From Rhodococcus sp. (in: high G+C Gram-positive bacteria) (GTDB lineage: Bacteria; Actinomycetota; Actinomycetes; Mycobacteriales; Mycobacteriaceae), in NCBI GenBank assembly GCA_004211695.1, contig SEEV01000016.1, forward strand, positions 1 to 41,683: a DNA stretch of 41,683 nt, in the 5' to 3' direction. The translations under genes were made by a program, and so were the position numbers. Of the stretch, positions 1 through 8,683 are shown piece after piece; within the stretch, counting starts at the first letter, position 1, and each line of letters opens with the position of its first letter. The notes below the pieces were generated by a model, which saw only the letters and a list, made by a program, of their open reading frames with translations, was not told the DNA's origin and did not search any database.

Positions 1-4
1 TCAG

Positions 5-1011
5 TCACATACGGTCGACCTCGGGCTCCGGTGTCCGAGCCGCGTCCTCGGTGTCCGTTGCACTCCTCCACGTTCGTTCGAGTTGCCCACCCGCGGTGCG
101 TTCACGGCGTTCGATGTGCTTCGGACCCCGGTCCACCGCGAGGGTGCGGTAGAGGTCGTAGCGGGTGACGGCCTGGGATTCCTCGCTGACCTCACGGGCG
201 TTGACCTCGCTGACGGACCGACCGTGCAGCGGTTTCCCGTCCGGCAGTCGTGTGTCGGTGAACAGTCGGTCGACGGCCGAGATCGGGAGCCACCGCCCAC
301 CCATCCCGGCGGCCGGGTCATCGCCGGACGCCGTCAGTGCGGCAGTCAGGCCCTGCCGCCATCGGCGCACGATCCGGGCGGCGGCAACGTCCCGGGAGGC
401 TTCGACGTCCGCGAGGTGGATTGTGTAGTGCTCCCGCTCGAGCCGGGTGACCAGCTCGGTCGCCCACGGCTTCCAGGCCATAGTGCCGTCGATGATCACG
501 TTCTCCCCCAACGACAACGACTGTGCCACAGCTGTTTCGAGCAGAAGATTCGACTCGACATGTACCAGCGCGGACAGCTCGTTCGGATAGAACCTGCTCG
601 GCCGCCGGGCGCTGCCTGAAGCTCCTCGGGTAGCAGTTCCTGCAGTGAGCCGTCCTCTACGGCCGCCTGAAGGAGGCGGAGTTAGAACTCATCCGCATCC
701 AGATGCCGCCACCCCTGCGGGCGCTCCCCCACCAGATGTGCTTGGGCGGTGGACTTGCCGGCGCCGGGCGGGCCAGCCATCAGAATCGAAACCCAGTCTC
801 GGCGGACCTGCGTGCGGGAGCTGCGCCAGTCCGCGAGGATCCGCTCGTGCAGCCGCAACCGTACTCGGGTGGGGATCGGTTCACCGTTGATCCGGCGGAA
901 GTACTGGCGGTCGTTGACGGTGGCGTGCGGGGCGTCGATCGTCAGCGGGCCGCCGGGGGTGGACAGCGAGGCGAGGAAGGCACGGCGATCCTCCAATTCG
1001 TGGGTCGGCAC
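5..1011 (-). pseudogene. Zeta-toxin-family P-loop kinase, broken
   Basis: This is a degraded zeta-toxin-type gene. Intact members phosphorylate UDP-activated sugars and are held in check by a neighbouring antitoxin. The first part (1011 down to 684, GTG start) carries a clear Walker A motif, GPPGAGKST, followed by the HLDADEF motif typical of the family. An in-frame TAA at 682-684 then stops it. The same frame continues with family-like sequence (ending around LLPEELQA) until a frameshift near position 600. The remaining frame resumes with FYPNELSALVHVES and NVIIDGTMAWKPW and runs to the stop at 5-7. Two independent lesions make a functional full-length kinase unlikely. The piece from 529 downward is open but lacks the P-loop. 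The start lies 3 bases behind the stop of the antitoxin-like gene, so the pair was once a coupled operon. Confidence is high for the family and good for inactivation, unless the stop and shift are sequencing errors. Confidence 0.85.
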
Positions 1012-1014
1012 AGG

Positions 1015-1482
1015 TCAGTCGGCCAGTGCGTCGAGGATCAGGTCGTAGTCCTCATCGGTAAGGAACCCGTGGGTCAGCGCGCGGCCCACCTGGTGGTTGA
1101 AGCCGCCCTCCGTCTGGGGGCGGACGTCGTCGACCTCAGGGTATGCGGTCGGCGCCATCGGCTTGTCGTACTCCCAGCCGATCAGCTCGGCGCGCATCGT
1201 CGCCGGATCGATCTCGCCGGCCGCGCACCTCGCGGCGATCTCATAGGCGGTGCCGCCGTGGGTGCCCGGGCGCACATCCGGCGCCTCGACGCGGGCGCGC
1301 TGGAGCATCTGGCTGATCGCGGGCTGGCTGACACCGTTGACCTCCGCCAGCCGTGTCTGGGTGACCCCGCCCTCGTACAGTTGCCGCAGGTTACGGAGAA
1401 AACCGATATGCGCGACAACCTCACGCGCCCGGTTCTCGGCCATGCTCGAGAACAACCGGTCCCGGTCCATCATGATCGTCAT
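1015..1482 (-). CDS. HTH antitoxin-like protein of the zeta-toxin pair
   Basis: A 155-residue protein with a helix-turn-helix near residues 40-65 (VTQTRLAEVNGVSQPAISQML), of the kind that recognises short repeats. The C-terminal half is acidic (EVDDVRPQTEGG, LTDEDYDLILDALAD). In actinobacteria such small HTH proteins are commonly encoded directly upstream of zeta-type kinases and act as antitoxin and autorepressor. Here the start is ATG with an AGGAGGT ribosome site 8 bases upstream (1491-1497). A palindrome with a -10-like TATAAG lies just beyond it. The gene is intact although the toxin behind it is broken, so it may persist only as an orphan antitoxin or regulator. The antitoxin role is inferred from position and HTH, not from a specific motif. 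Confidence 0.75.
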   Translation of the reverse strand: MTIMMDRDRLFSSMAENRAREVVAHIGFLRNLRQLYEGGVTQTRLAEVNGVSQPAISQMLQRARVEAPDVRPGTHGGTAYEIAARCAAGEIDPATMRAELIGWEYDKPMAPTAYPEVDDVRPQTEGGFNHQVGRALTHGFLTDEDYDLILDALAD

Positions 1483-1498
1483 AACCCCGCACCTCCTA

Positions 1499-1514
1499 TA
1501 TAAGCAATCTTATA
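1499..1514. promoter_or_regulatory. Palindrome in the antitoxin promoter, probable autoregulatory operator
   Basis: TATAAG, four bases CAAT, then CTTATA form a perfect 6-bp inverted repeat directly upstream of the antitoxin's ribosome site. On the minus strand the arm reads as a -10-like TATAAG, so a protein bound here would block the promoter. This matches the usual autoregulation of toxin-antitoxin operons. Binding by the neighbouring HTH protein is inferred. Confidence 0.5.
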
Positions 1515-1871
1515 CCCGCAGTTCCAGGCCGTAAAGGAAAGATCGTCCAACCTGGATCCATCTGCAAAACTCAGAGGGTGCGGTCGCGACCGGCTCGAAC
1601 ACGGTGACGTCCTCGTCCAGGGCGCCGGCACGTGGGATTACCCAGGTTTGCGACGGACAAGGCGGTCCCGATGGTCGCTACAGCTAGCGACCGAGAACCG
1701 CCGCAATTCGAGCCCCATGAGAGTGGCGGGGGTGTTCAGACGATGGCACGGCGAGTGTTGCGTTGATTCGCCAGTAGACCCTTTAGACTAGGCATGACAG
1801 TCAATGGTTGAACCAGACAGCGCGATCCGACTTGGGCTTCACAGCCAAGCGCGTCGCGACAGGAGGATCTG
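1515..1871. other. Intergenic region between the toxin-antitoxin pair and gntR
   Basis: About 355 bases with no convincing coding sequence in any frame. It holds the divergent promoters of the antitoxin gene (leftward) and the GntR gene (rightward). The only other structured element seen is the TCAATGG site at 1801 described separately. Confidence 0.5.
1801..1818. promoter_or_regulatory. Candidate GntR operator upstream of gntR (site 1)
   Basis: TCAATGG, spacer TTGAA, then CCAGACA. The left arm is identical over 7 bases to sites at 7088, 12605 (minus strand) and 18399, each followed by a 5-base spacer and CCA. It lies about 55-70 bases before the regulator's start, as expected for autoregulation. 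The right arm is the most degenerate of the four sites. Confidence 0.45.
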
Positions 1872-2606
1872 ATGGGTGCGCAGCTGAAATTCGAGCCTGC
1901 GAAGACACGACGCGCCTTCGACGACATCATCGATCAGGTTCGTGGCCGCCTCCAATCAGGAGAACTGCGGCCCGGAGAGAAGTTACCCAGTGAGCGCGAA
2001 TTCGCGGAACAACTTGGCGTGAGCCGAAACACCGTACGCGAAGCGCTGAGAATGCTGGAGATCTCCGGCTTGGTGACCCTCAAGAAGGGACATACCGGTG
2101 GCGCCTTTGTTGCGGATTCCACGTCCGAGGCCGTGGCCCGGGGGATCCAGGACGGAATGACCCTTACTCAATACTCGCTGTCGGATTTGACCGAGGCGAG
2201 GATTGGTGTGGAAAGCCTGATCATTGAGAAGGTGTGTGAACGGGCAACTGAATCCGAGTTCGACGCTCTTGAGGAGGTTGTGCAGCGCACCGCAGCGATT
2301 GATGCAGCCACACACTGGCGGGACAAAATGAAAGTTCATCTCGAGTTTCACCAGAAGCTGACCGATGCGGCACACAATCCGATCCTGTCGATTCTCATCC
2401 AGCCGCTGCTGGAATTGACACACGACCTGACTTTGCGAGTGGGCCCGTACGCCGAGGACTACATCATCGAGTCCCGATACCGGTTGCTCGATGCCCTGAG
2501 GAAGCGTGATGCCGTCGCGGCGACGGCCGAGCTCGAATGGTACTTGTCGAAGCTTCAGAACCGTTGGGTCGAGGGTGTTACCCCAACACAGTCCGCGCCG
2601 GCGTAG
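1872..2606 (+). CDS. FadR-subfamily GntR transcriptional regulator
   Basis: A 244-residue regulator. Residues about 15-80 form the GntR winged helix (FAEQLGVSRNTVREALRML with LVTLKKGHTGGAF as wing). Residues about 95-225 form an all-helical FCD ligand-binding domain; its metal-binding histidines probably include those in KMKVHLEFHQKL. FCD regulators usually repress catabolic genes and release DNA on binding a carboxylate or acyl-CoA metabolite. The ATG at 1872 has AGGAGG 5-6 bases upstream. The gene reads away from the catabolic block it probably controls; matching candidate operators lie in its own promoter and in those of the MFS-mmgE and ligase/thiolase operons. A damaged second copy of its N-terminus lies at 3541-3745. 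The effector is unknown. Confidence 0.9.
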   Translation: MGAQLKFEPAKTRRAFDDIIDQVRGRLQSGELRPGEKLPSEREFAEQLGVSRNTVREALRMLEISGLVTLKKGHTGGAFVADSTSEAVARGIQDGMTLTQYSLSDLTEARIGVESLIIEKVCERATESEFDALEEVVQRTAAIDAATHWRDKMKVHLEFHQKLTDAAHNPILSILIQPLLELTHDLTLRVGPYAEDYIIESRYRLLDALRKRDAVAATAELEWYLSKLQNRWVEGVTPTQSAPA

Positions 2607-2830
2607 GCGGTGCCGTGATCCGTTCACGCTGCAATATCAGCTGAGGTGCCGAGCCCACGGGACATCGGCGTGCGTCCGTCCTCTGCGCTGTCTGGGCTCG
2701 CAGTCACCTGTGCGGGTAGAGCGCGTGGAATCACGGCCGTGATAGACCAGACCGTCCGACCCTGGAATGCCGGCCGCGTTCATGTGGCTCACCTATATTG
2801 AGCTAGTTCGTGCTTGCTGGGGTCGAAAAA

Positions 2831-3540
2831 TCACCCGATGGGTGTGACGGTTCGTGGTGGTCCGACGGGGATTCGCCGGTCGGTACGAGAAGACCGCGGG
2901 GCTGGGGCGGGCTGAGTCACTCCTTCCACTTCGACGATCGTGCCTCGGGCCTGTAGATGCGGAGCCCGGGCGGCCTCGTCGTACATAGAACCGGCGTGAC
3001 GCACGCGTCCGTGCCGGTAAAGATCTCGGCCCATCCCTGCCGTGAACGGTTTTGAATGTGCGGGAGATGATCTCGCGTTGCTCGGCGTACCGATCGCTGT
3101 CGTGGTGGTCGGATATCTCGTCGGGTTCGAGGCCGAGGCCGGCGATGAACGACGAATAAAATTGCGGTTCCAGCGCTCCCACCGCCATGTATCCGCCGTC
3201 CGATGTTTCGTAGACGTCGTAGAACGGGCCCGGTATCGAGCATGTTGGTTCCGGGGATGTCGGACCAACGGCCGCGGGGCCGCATGGCCCACATCCAGTG
3301 GCCGAGCATGCTCACTCCGTCGAACATGGCCGCATCGGTCTGACCGCGGCCGGAGGTGTTTTTTTCGACAACGGCAGCGACGATGCCCAGCGCCGGGAAC
3401 ATGGATCCGCCGTAGTCACCGACGAGGTTCAGTGGTGGCATTGGTGATTCGCCGTATCGCGCGATTGCATGTAGGTGCCCGGTCCGGGCGATGTCGTTGA
3501 TGTCATGACCGGCCTGGTGCGCGCGTGCAGGCCGCGGCAC
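2831..3540 (-). pseudogene. CaiB/AMACR-type CoA enzyme remnant (copy 2)
   Basis: This is the C-terminal two thirds of a class III CoA-transferase/alpha-methylacyl-CoA racemase gene, closely related to the intact gene at 7357-8448. Recognisable blocks appear in order but in shifting frames: HQAGHDIN, LNLVGDYGGSMF, MLGHWMWAM and IPGTNMLDTG; then MAVGALEPQFY; then WAEIFTGTDACVTPV; then EAARAPHLQARGT and GVTQPAPAP. At least three frameshifts are needed to join them. The N-terminal CoA-binding third is missing. The homology ends at about 3535-3540, exactly where a GntR remnant on the other strand begins. This marks a rearrangement breakpoint between duplicated segments. It cannot make a functional enzyme. 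Confidence 0.85.
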
Positions 3541-3745
3541 ACCTTTCGACTACATCATCGAGCAGGTCCGTGAACGTCTCCAGTCGGGCGAGCTCAAACG
3601 GGAGCGAAGCTACCCAGCGAGAGGGACTTCGCCGAGCAGGTCGGCGTGAGCAGGAACACGGTCCGCGAAGCACTTCACATGTGAGATCGCCGGGTTGGTG
3701 ACGTTGAAGCAGGGCGCCACTGGCACTGGTCAATTTCAACAGTGA
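3541..3745 (+). pseudogene. GntR winged-helix remnant
   Basis: A short, frame-broken copy of the N-terminal DNA-binding region of a FadR-type regulator. It reads FDYIIEQVRERLQSGEL, then after small deletions FAEQVGVSRNTVREALH, then a stop and a trace of the wing (LVTLKQGATGT). At base level it follows the intact gntR at 1920-2110 closely. The FCD domain is absent. It abuts the CaiB remnant on the opposite strand. The pair probably derives from an ancestral divergent gntR-caiB arrangement that was duplicated and eroded. Confidence 0.75.
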
Positions 3746-3898
3746 GGGCAGCCACGGAATGGCGCACCAGACATCATTTGCTCTCTCGTGGGGGATCCTC
3801 CCGGCTGCTCGGCGTGTAAGCGTCGTTGTGCGGGGATCGCGGAAGGTCGAGCCGCCGTCGAGGTCCAGGCCGGGCACTGTCGGTCTGTGTCCGCCGGG

Positions 3899-5341
3899 TC
3901 ATGCGGTGGGACGCAGGTCGTCCGCGATCCAGTCGATCGTACCCTCGGAGACGACTCCGAGGACACGATCAACAAACCCTTCCGTGTCACCACCGCTCAC
4001 CGATCCGCGAAGAAGGTTGAGAGCCTTGGCACGGATCTCGTCATCACTGAGGGGATTCTGCGGGGTCCCCCGCGGCCCATTCATCGTCATGGTTACCGAG
4101 GCGCCGTCGGCGGTATGCAGGACAACCTCGCACTGGTGATAGTGCGTGAGCGCCGTTCCCTCCACAATCCGGATCCGATCGAAGGCATCGAGCAGCTCAC
4201 CGGTAAGAAAATCGCGGTAGTAGAGGCTGTGCTCGGGACGAATTACATCGGTACCCGTCATGGCGAGTGCGACGGCGTACCGGATGTGGAATCGCGCGTC
4301 GTTGGCCGAGATCGGTAGGGCAGGCTTCGCCACCGCAGGCAGGACGTACCCGGGCATGCGGACCTCGACTCGACCGGATAGGAGCGTCTCCCGACCGACT
4401 TTTGCGCGGAGTTCGGCGATGGCGTCGATGGCGGCGTGCAGATATCCGCAGCATGCGTGCAGTTTGCGGCGTGGGCGCGCAAGATGCCACTCGTCGGATC
4501 CGGTGCCGAACTCTTGCACCGCACCGGTACTCAGCGTGCGAAAGAGACCGAGTTTGCTCTCCAGGATCCGGGCCGGTCCGGTCATGCCGTGCGCGGCGTA
4601 GGTGACAGCCTGAAGCGCCGCGGCTGCGGGAGAAGCCCCGAACAACATCGGTTTGACGGTGCCACCGTCCCCGAAGATGGCCTCGGCCGGGCACCAGGTG
4701 GTCAAGGTTCCTGCGATCGCCATCGCTTCGCCGAGCGTGTGGGTGGGCAGTTTCGCCAACCGGGCGACCGCCGCCGCGGCACCGAAGGCGTTGACCAAGC
4801 CGGGTATCACCAGCCCAGCCTCGGTATAGGGCTTGAGGGTGGGATAGACGGACGCATAGATCCGCGACGTCACTTCGATCCCGGCCACCGTGGCGGCGAT
4901 CACCTCGGCACCGGTGTTGCGGTACTTCGTCGCCGCGGCCAGGACCGCGGGGATCACGCCGATGCTGGCATGCCCGCCGGTGAGATCGTTGAGCTCGAAC
5001 ACGTCGCCCCAATAGCCGTGCACCCGGGCCGCCGCCTCGGGAGATAGCCGGTGCGCGGTCGTGAGCACGGGGGTGGTTCCACCGACGCTGCTTGCCCTTT
5101 CGGCCGCGAGCACCTGCTGAGCCTCCGGTGCTCGCGCGCCGGCCACGATGCACGCCACCGTGTCGAGCAGGCTCAGAGACGCCTGCGCCTGCACGGCCGC
5201 CGGGATCCGATCGAGTTCGAGATCACCAGCGAACGAAGCCAACACGGCCAGCATGCCCGCTCCATCCGGCACCGTGGTCGCAGTGGGTGCGCCGGCCCGG
5301 CGGAGTGATTGACGGTCATCGGACCGGTTTCGGATTCTCAC
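3899..5341 (-). CDS. MmgE/PrpD family protein
   Basis: A 480-residue member of the MmgE/PrpD superfamily. Characterised members are 2-methylcitrate dehydratase, cis-aconitate decarboxylase and an iminodisuccinate epimerase, all acting on small polycarboxylates. Family landmarks are the N-terminal helical segment LLDTVACIVAGAR, then VFELNDLTGGHASIGVIPAVLAA, GTLTTWCPAEA, the HACCGYLHAAIDA region after residue 300, and the C-terminal LSDDEIRAKALNLL. The length is typical. The start is GTG with GGAGG shortly upstream, about 185 bases behind the MFS gene on the same strand, so the two probably share a transcript. No closer substrate can be assigned: sequence alone does not separate dehydratase, decarboxylase and epimerase. 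A C-terminal remnant of a relative lies at 18186-18374. Confidence 0.88.
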   Translation of the reverse strand: MRIRNRSDDRQSLRRAGAPTATTVPDGAGMLAVLASFAGDLELDRIPAAVQAQASLSLLDTVACIVAGARAPEAQQVLAAERASSVGGTTPVLTTAHRLSPEAAARVHGYWGDVFELNDLTGGHASIGVIPAVLAAATKYRNTGAEVIAATVAGIEVTSRIYASVYPTLKPYTEAGLVIPGLVNAFGAAAAVARLAKLPTHTLGEAMAIAGTLTTWCPAEAIFGDGGTVKPMLFGASPAAAALQAVTYAAHGMTGPARILESKLGLFRTLSTGAVQEFGTGSDEWHLARPRRKLHACCGYLHAAIDAIAELRAKVGRETLLSGRVEVRMPGYVLPAVAKPALPISANDARFHIRYAVALAMTGTDVIRPEHSLYYRDFLTGELLDAFDRIRIVEGTALTHYHQCEVVLHTADGASVTMTMNGPRGTPQNPLSDDEIRAKALNLLRGSVSGGDTEGFVDRVLGVVSEGTIDWIADDLRPTA

Positions 5342-5525
5342 GGGCGTCCTCCATAATCGATGGGAATGCAGGGATCTGGTTTTTAGACGGATTCGCCGAC
5401 AGCGACGCGCATGCGGCGATACCCAGCGGGACGACTGCGGAACATGGGAGAGCGCCGCTGCAACGACAGCCTGGCGGCGCCGCTATCGTCAGTCGGTATG
5501 TCCGTCCGCGTCGGTCATCGCCCCG

Positions 5526-6860
5526 TCAGGGTGTTGAGCGTCCGCGGACGAGACGCCGGTCGCGCTCGGGATTGGCCAGTATCAGGGCAAGAACCGCGCA
5601 TACTGCCGCGACCAATCCGATGGCCCGGAATGCGGTCGCGTATCCGGCCGCGGGGGAACTCGCGGCGTCCACGATCACTCCGGTGGCATACGGTGCGATC
5701 AGGCCGCCCAGGGCCATGACCGCGAGGAATGCCCCCAGTGTTCCGGCGATTTGGCGCGGTGGGCAGATTTCCGAGATGGCGGCATTGAGCAGCGGAAACA
5801 CCGACGTAGCCAACCCATAACCGACGGAGACGATCAGGACCGCCACGATCGGCGTCGCCACGATCGGCAACGCGAACAGGAGAGCACCACAGATCAGCAC
5901 TCCGATCGCGGGCACGATGATTCTCACAACCCGCGAGCGAGCGCCTCGTGTCAAAAGCCGATCGGCAACCGCCGAAGACGAGAGCATGATGGCCAGACCG
6001 GCGATGCTGGGAAATGCGAACATCGAACCGGCCTGTAGCCGGGTGTATCCGAGGCCGACCTCGAAGTAGGAGGGCAGCCACGTCAGCACCACGGTGACCA
6101 ACGCATACACGCTCATGACGAGCAGGGCCCCACTGATGAAGGTCCGGGTACGGAAGATGCGGCTCCATGGCACGGTGGGCTCGTCGTCGGCTTCGGCCAC
6201 GTCCGGATGTGATGTGTCCGGATGTGATGTGTCGCTTTGTAGGTACGGCCCCTCGGACCAGAGGGTCAACCAGACGGCACACCAGAGGGTGCCGAGTATC
6301 GCCAGGCTGACGAGCGCTGCCCGCCACCCCATGGTGACCGTGATGTAGGCGAGCAACGGCGCGATCGTGATCTTCGCGAGCGACCCTCCGGACGAGATCA
6401 GTGCTCCGGGCAGTCCCCGTTTGGCCGGCGGATGCCACGAGTACGCTCCAGTGTGCAGTAATGCCGAGGTGGGCCCCTCGGCCAGTCCGAGGAGCAGTCG
6501 GCTTCCCAGCAGGACCGCGAAGCTCGCGACGACCAGCAGTGGCAGCATCACCACGCCCCAGATCACGGCGATCAACAGGAGCGCCCAGCGCAGCGTCAGC
6601 CAGCGGTTGAGCGCACCGGCGAAAAATCCGCCGATGGTGAAGGTCAGGAAGAACAGACTTCCCACCAAACCGATCTGGGAAGCGTTCAGTCCCAGTTCTT
6701 TTGCCAGGGGCTGCGCGATGATCCCAAGCACTGCTTTGTCGGCATAGTTGATGACGTACAGCGCGGCGAGCAGTGTCGTCATTCCCCAGGCTCGCCTGCG
6801 GGACCGGCTGATGGTGTCGGTTTCCCCGCTGGCTGGTGGGGCGAGGTCGGGTGTGGCCAT
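5526..6860 (-). CDS. MFS transporter (ACS/aromatic-acid type)
   Basis: A 444-residue major facilitator with about 12 membrane segments. TM1 carries LYVINYADKAVLGIIAQPLA, resembling the anion:cation symporter group that takes up organic acids. TM4-5 hold LLLGLAEGPTSALLHTGAYSW, and a hydrophilic loop lies between the two six-helix halves. The ATG at 6860 was chosen because the membrane domain begins about 25 residues later; upstream in-frame sequence to 7103 is arginine-rich and covers the promoter/operator. The central loop contains an exact 15-bp tandem duplication (6201-6230) that repeats SHPDT. The gene precedes mmgE, and its promoter region holds the TCAATGG-type site. Import of the pathway substrate is the likely role. 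Confidence 0.87.
   Translation of the reverse strand: MATPDLAPPASGETDTISRSRRRAWGMTTLLAALYVINYADKAVLGIIAQPLAKELGLNASQIGLVGSLFFLTFTIGGFFAGALNRWLTLRWALLLIAVIWGVVMLPLLVVASFAVLLGSRLLLGLAEGPTSALLHTGAYSWHPPAKRGLPGALISSGGSLAKITIAPLLAYITVTMGWRAALVSLAILGTLWCAVWLTLWSEGPYLQSDTSHPDTSHPDVAEADDEPTVPWSRIFRTRTFISGALLVMSVYALVTVVLTWLPSYFEVGLGYTRLQAGSMFAFPSIAGLAIMLSSSAVADRLLTRGARSRVVRIIVPAIGVLICGALLFALPIVATPIVAVLIVSVGYGLATSVFPLLNAAISEICPPRQIAGTLGAFLAVMALGGLIAPYATGVIVDAASSPAAGYATAFRAIGLVAAVCAVLALILANPERDRRLVRGRSTP
6201..6230. repeat. 15-bp tandem duplication inside the MFS gene
   Basis: Two exact copies of GTCCGGATGTGATGT lie side by side. They keep the frame and duplicate five residues (SHPDT) in the cytoplasmic loop between the two halves of the transporter. 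Slippage is the simplest explanation. Confidence 0.9.
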
Positions 6861-7356
6861 CAAATGTCCCTTCGTGGATGGATGAACGAGATGGGCGAGG
6901 CCGGTCGGCCGGTCCTCTGTACTCGTGCCTGACGGTGTTGGGCGGCAACGGTGTTGGGAACGCAACGAAGTGGCCATTCCGACCGAGATTCTGTCCGCGG
7001 ATACCGCCTGTACTCGAAACTTCCGAATCCTGTCTGCTGCGATGAGGCGACCTTTACCAGGGAAACGCGAATGTGATGCCTGCCACATCAATGGTAGGGC
7101 CAATCTAATAGTTGCTGCGTGAGGGTGTCAAGGTGAAGACGAGCATCACCGCCGAAAACCGCCGCGAGTCCACGCGGCACCCCGGATCCGCGTTGTCGAC
7201 ATGGTCCGCTTCACGACCTCCTGGCACGGACCGGGTATGGCGGCCGCAGGGGTGGGGACGCGCCCGATCGCCACTCAGGTTCTCACCTGCTTCGCAGGGA
7301 CGTCGAGGGAGCCGAGGCGAGCACCCCATGGCATGGCAACCGGTTCGACCCAGACA
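6861..7356. other. Long leader/promoter region between caiB and the MFS gene
   Basis: About 496 bases with no supported gene. Leftward transcription from here would start the MFS-mmgE transcript. The candidate operator at 7086-7104 lies about 225 bases before the MFS start, which implies a long 5' leader. No convincing terminator was seen after caiB. Confidence 0.45.
7086..7104. promoter_or_regulatory. Candidate GntR operator upstream of the MFS-mmgE operon (site 2)
   Basis: On the plus strand the site reads CATCAATGG, spacer TAGGG, then CCAAT. It shares the 12-mer CTACCATTGATG (minus strand) with the perfect palindrome at 18394-18422, and has the same 5-base spacer. It lies upstream of the transporter-mmgE pair and is probably bound by the GntR protein encoded at 1872. 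Confidence 0.55.
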
Positions 7357-8448
7357 TCACCGCGAGGCGTGATGGCGCGCGGCGGACCGGCGGGGACGCG
7401 CCGATCGGTGCGGGAGAATCGGGGCGCCCGGTGCCGGTTGGGTCACTCCGTCGAGGTCGATGAGCGTATCCCGGGCCTGCATGTGCGGGTCCCGAGCCGC
7501 TTCCGCGTACGAGAGGATCGGAGTCACGCAGGCATCGGTGCCGGAGAAGATCGCTGCCCATTCGTCCCGGGTTCGGGATCTGAAAACACCAGCGAAGATC
7601 TGGCGCAGTTCGTCGTATCTGTCGGTATCGTGCTGGTCAGGGATGTCGCCGGGTTGCAGGCCGAGCCCGGCGATGAATTGGGCGTAGAACTGCGGTTCCA
7701 GCGCCCCGACCGCCATGAATCGACCGTCGGCGGTTTCGTAGGTGTCGTAGAAGGGCAGCCCGGTGTCGAGCATGTTGGTGCCGGGCACGTCGTTCCAACG
7801 ATCTCGGGCCAGCATGGCCCATATCCAGTGGCCCAGCATGGAGGCGCCGTCGACCATGGCGGCGTCGATGGTCTGGCCGCGGCCCGAGGTCTGTCGCTCC
7901 ACGAGCGCTGCCACGATACCCAGCAACAGAAACATCGAGCCACCGCCGTAGTCGCCGACGAGATTCAATGGGGACATAGGCTTTTCCCTGTATCGAGCGA
8001 TAGCGTGCAGGTGTCCGGTCAGGGACAGGTAGTTGATGTCGTGGCCAGCCTGGTGTGCCCGTGGGCCCGCCTGACCCCACCCGGTCATTCGCGCGTAGAT
8101 CAGTCGTGGGTTCCGGTCCGCGCAGTCCCGCGGGCCCAGTTCCAACCGTTCTGTCACTCCCGGCCGGAAGCCTTCCAGAAGCACGTCGGCCCGCGCGATC
8201 AGGTCCATCACCTCCGCCCGATCGCCGGAGCTTTTCAGGTCGGCCTCGACGAGAGTGCGTCCGCGGCGAGTGTGGTCGGCGCCCTGGCCCTGCGCGGCCA
8301 GCCAGCCGGGTCGCGCCACGAGTACGACGTCCGCGCCGAGATCCGCCAGCACAGTTCCTGCGTGTGCGCCAGGACCGAGAGAGAGCAGTTCGACAACCCG
8401 GATTCCGGCCAGGGGCCCGGATCCGGAATGGGGAGATGTACAAGGCAT
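7357..8448 (-). CDS. CaiB/BaiF family enzyme, alpha-methylacyl-CoA racemase type
   Basis: A 363-residue class III CoA-transferase-fold protein of the size and pattern of alpha-methylacyl-CoA racemase. That enzyme epimerises 2-methyl-branched acyl-CoAs before beta-oxidation. Landmarks are LADLGADVVLV, LLEGFRPGVTERL, IYARMTGWGQ, AGHDINYLSLTG, LNLVGDYGGGS and VGALEPQFY. His136, Asp166 and Glu251 correspond, at a constant offset of ten, to the catalytic His126, Asp156 and Glu241 of the mycobacterial racemase. The ATG at 8448 is preferred because GGAGGA sits 9 bases before it; the ATG at 8457 would have no spacing. The gene follows the ligase-MaoC-ACAD genes on the same strand after a 226-base gap. 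A related CoA-transferase activity cannot be excluded. Two broken relatives lie elsewhere in the window. Confidence 0.88.
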   Translation of the reverse strand: MPCTSPHSGSGPLAGIRVVELLSLGPGAHAGTVLADLGADVVLVARPGWLAAQGQGADHTRRGRTLVEADLKSSGDRAEVMDLIARADVLLEGFRPGVTERLELGPRDCADRNPRLIYARMTGWGQAGPRAHQAGHDINYLSLTGHLHAIARYREKPMSPLNLVGDYGGGSMFLLLGIVAALVERQTSGRGQTIDAAMVDGASMLGHWIWAMLARDRWNDVPGTNMLDTGLPFYDTYETADGRFMAVGALEPQFYAQFIAGLGLQPGDIPDQHDTDRYDELRQIFAGVFRSRTRDEWAAIFSGTDACVTPILSYAEAARDPHMQARDTLIDLDGVTQPAPGAPILPHRSARPRRSAARHHASR

Positions 8449-8683
8449 CGGATTCATTCCTCCGTCGGGAGTGCTGGTCGCTGGGTCGCTATTGCTCGAC
8501 CCACGCGACGGGCGTGGTCCAGTTCTCGTCCAGTGCGGCGCGCGTGGTACGAAAGCTGTTGGCGGAACGCGCGTTCACTCTCTGCTCTACGGAAACGGCG
8601 CACCCGATTCGGTGGTCGGTGTGGCCGCGGCCGGCGGTCGGCAGTGTGTACCGCCAGCCTCCCGCCGGCCGGGTCCGAAAGAG

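Noticed and set aside
6201-6230. Tandem repeat considered as a CRISPR or regulatory array
   Set aside because: Only two adjacent 15-bp units without spacers, inside an open transporter frame.
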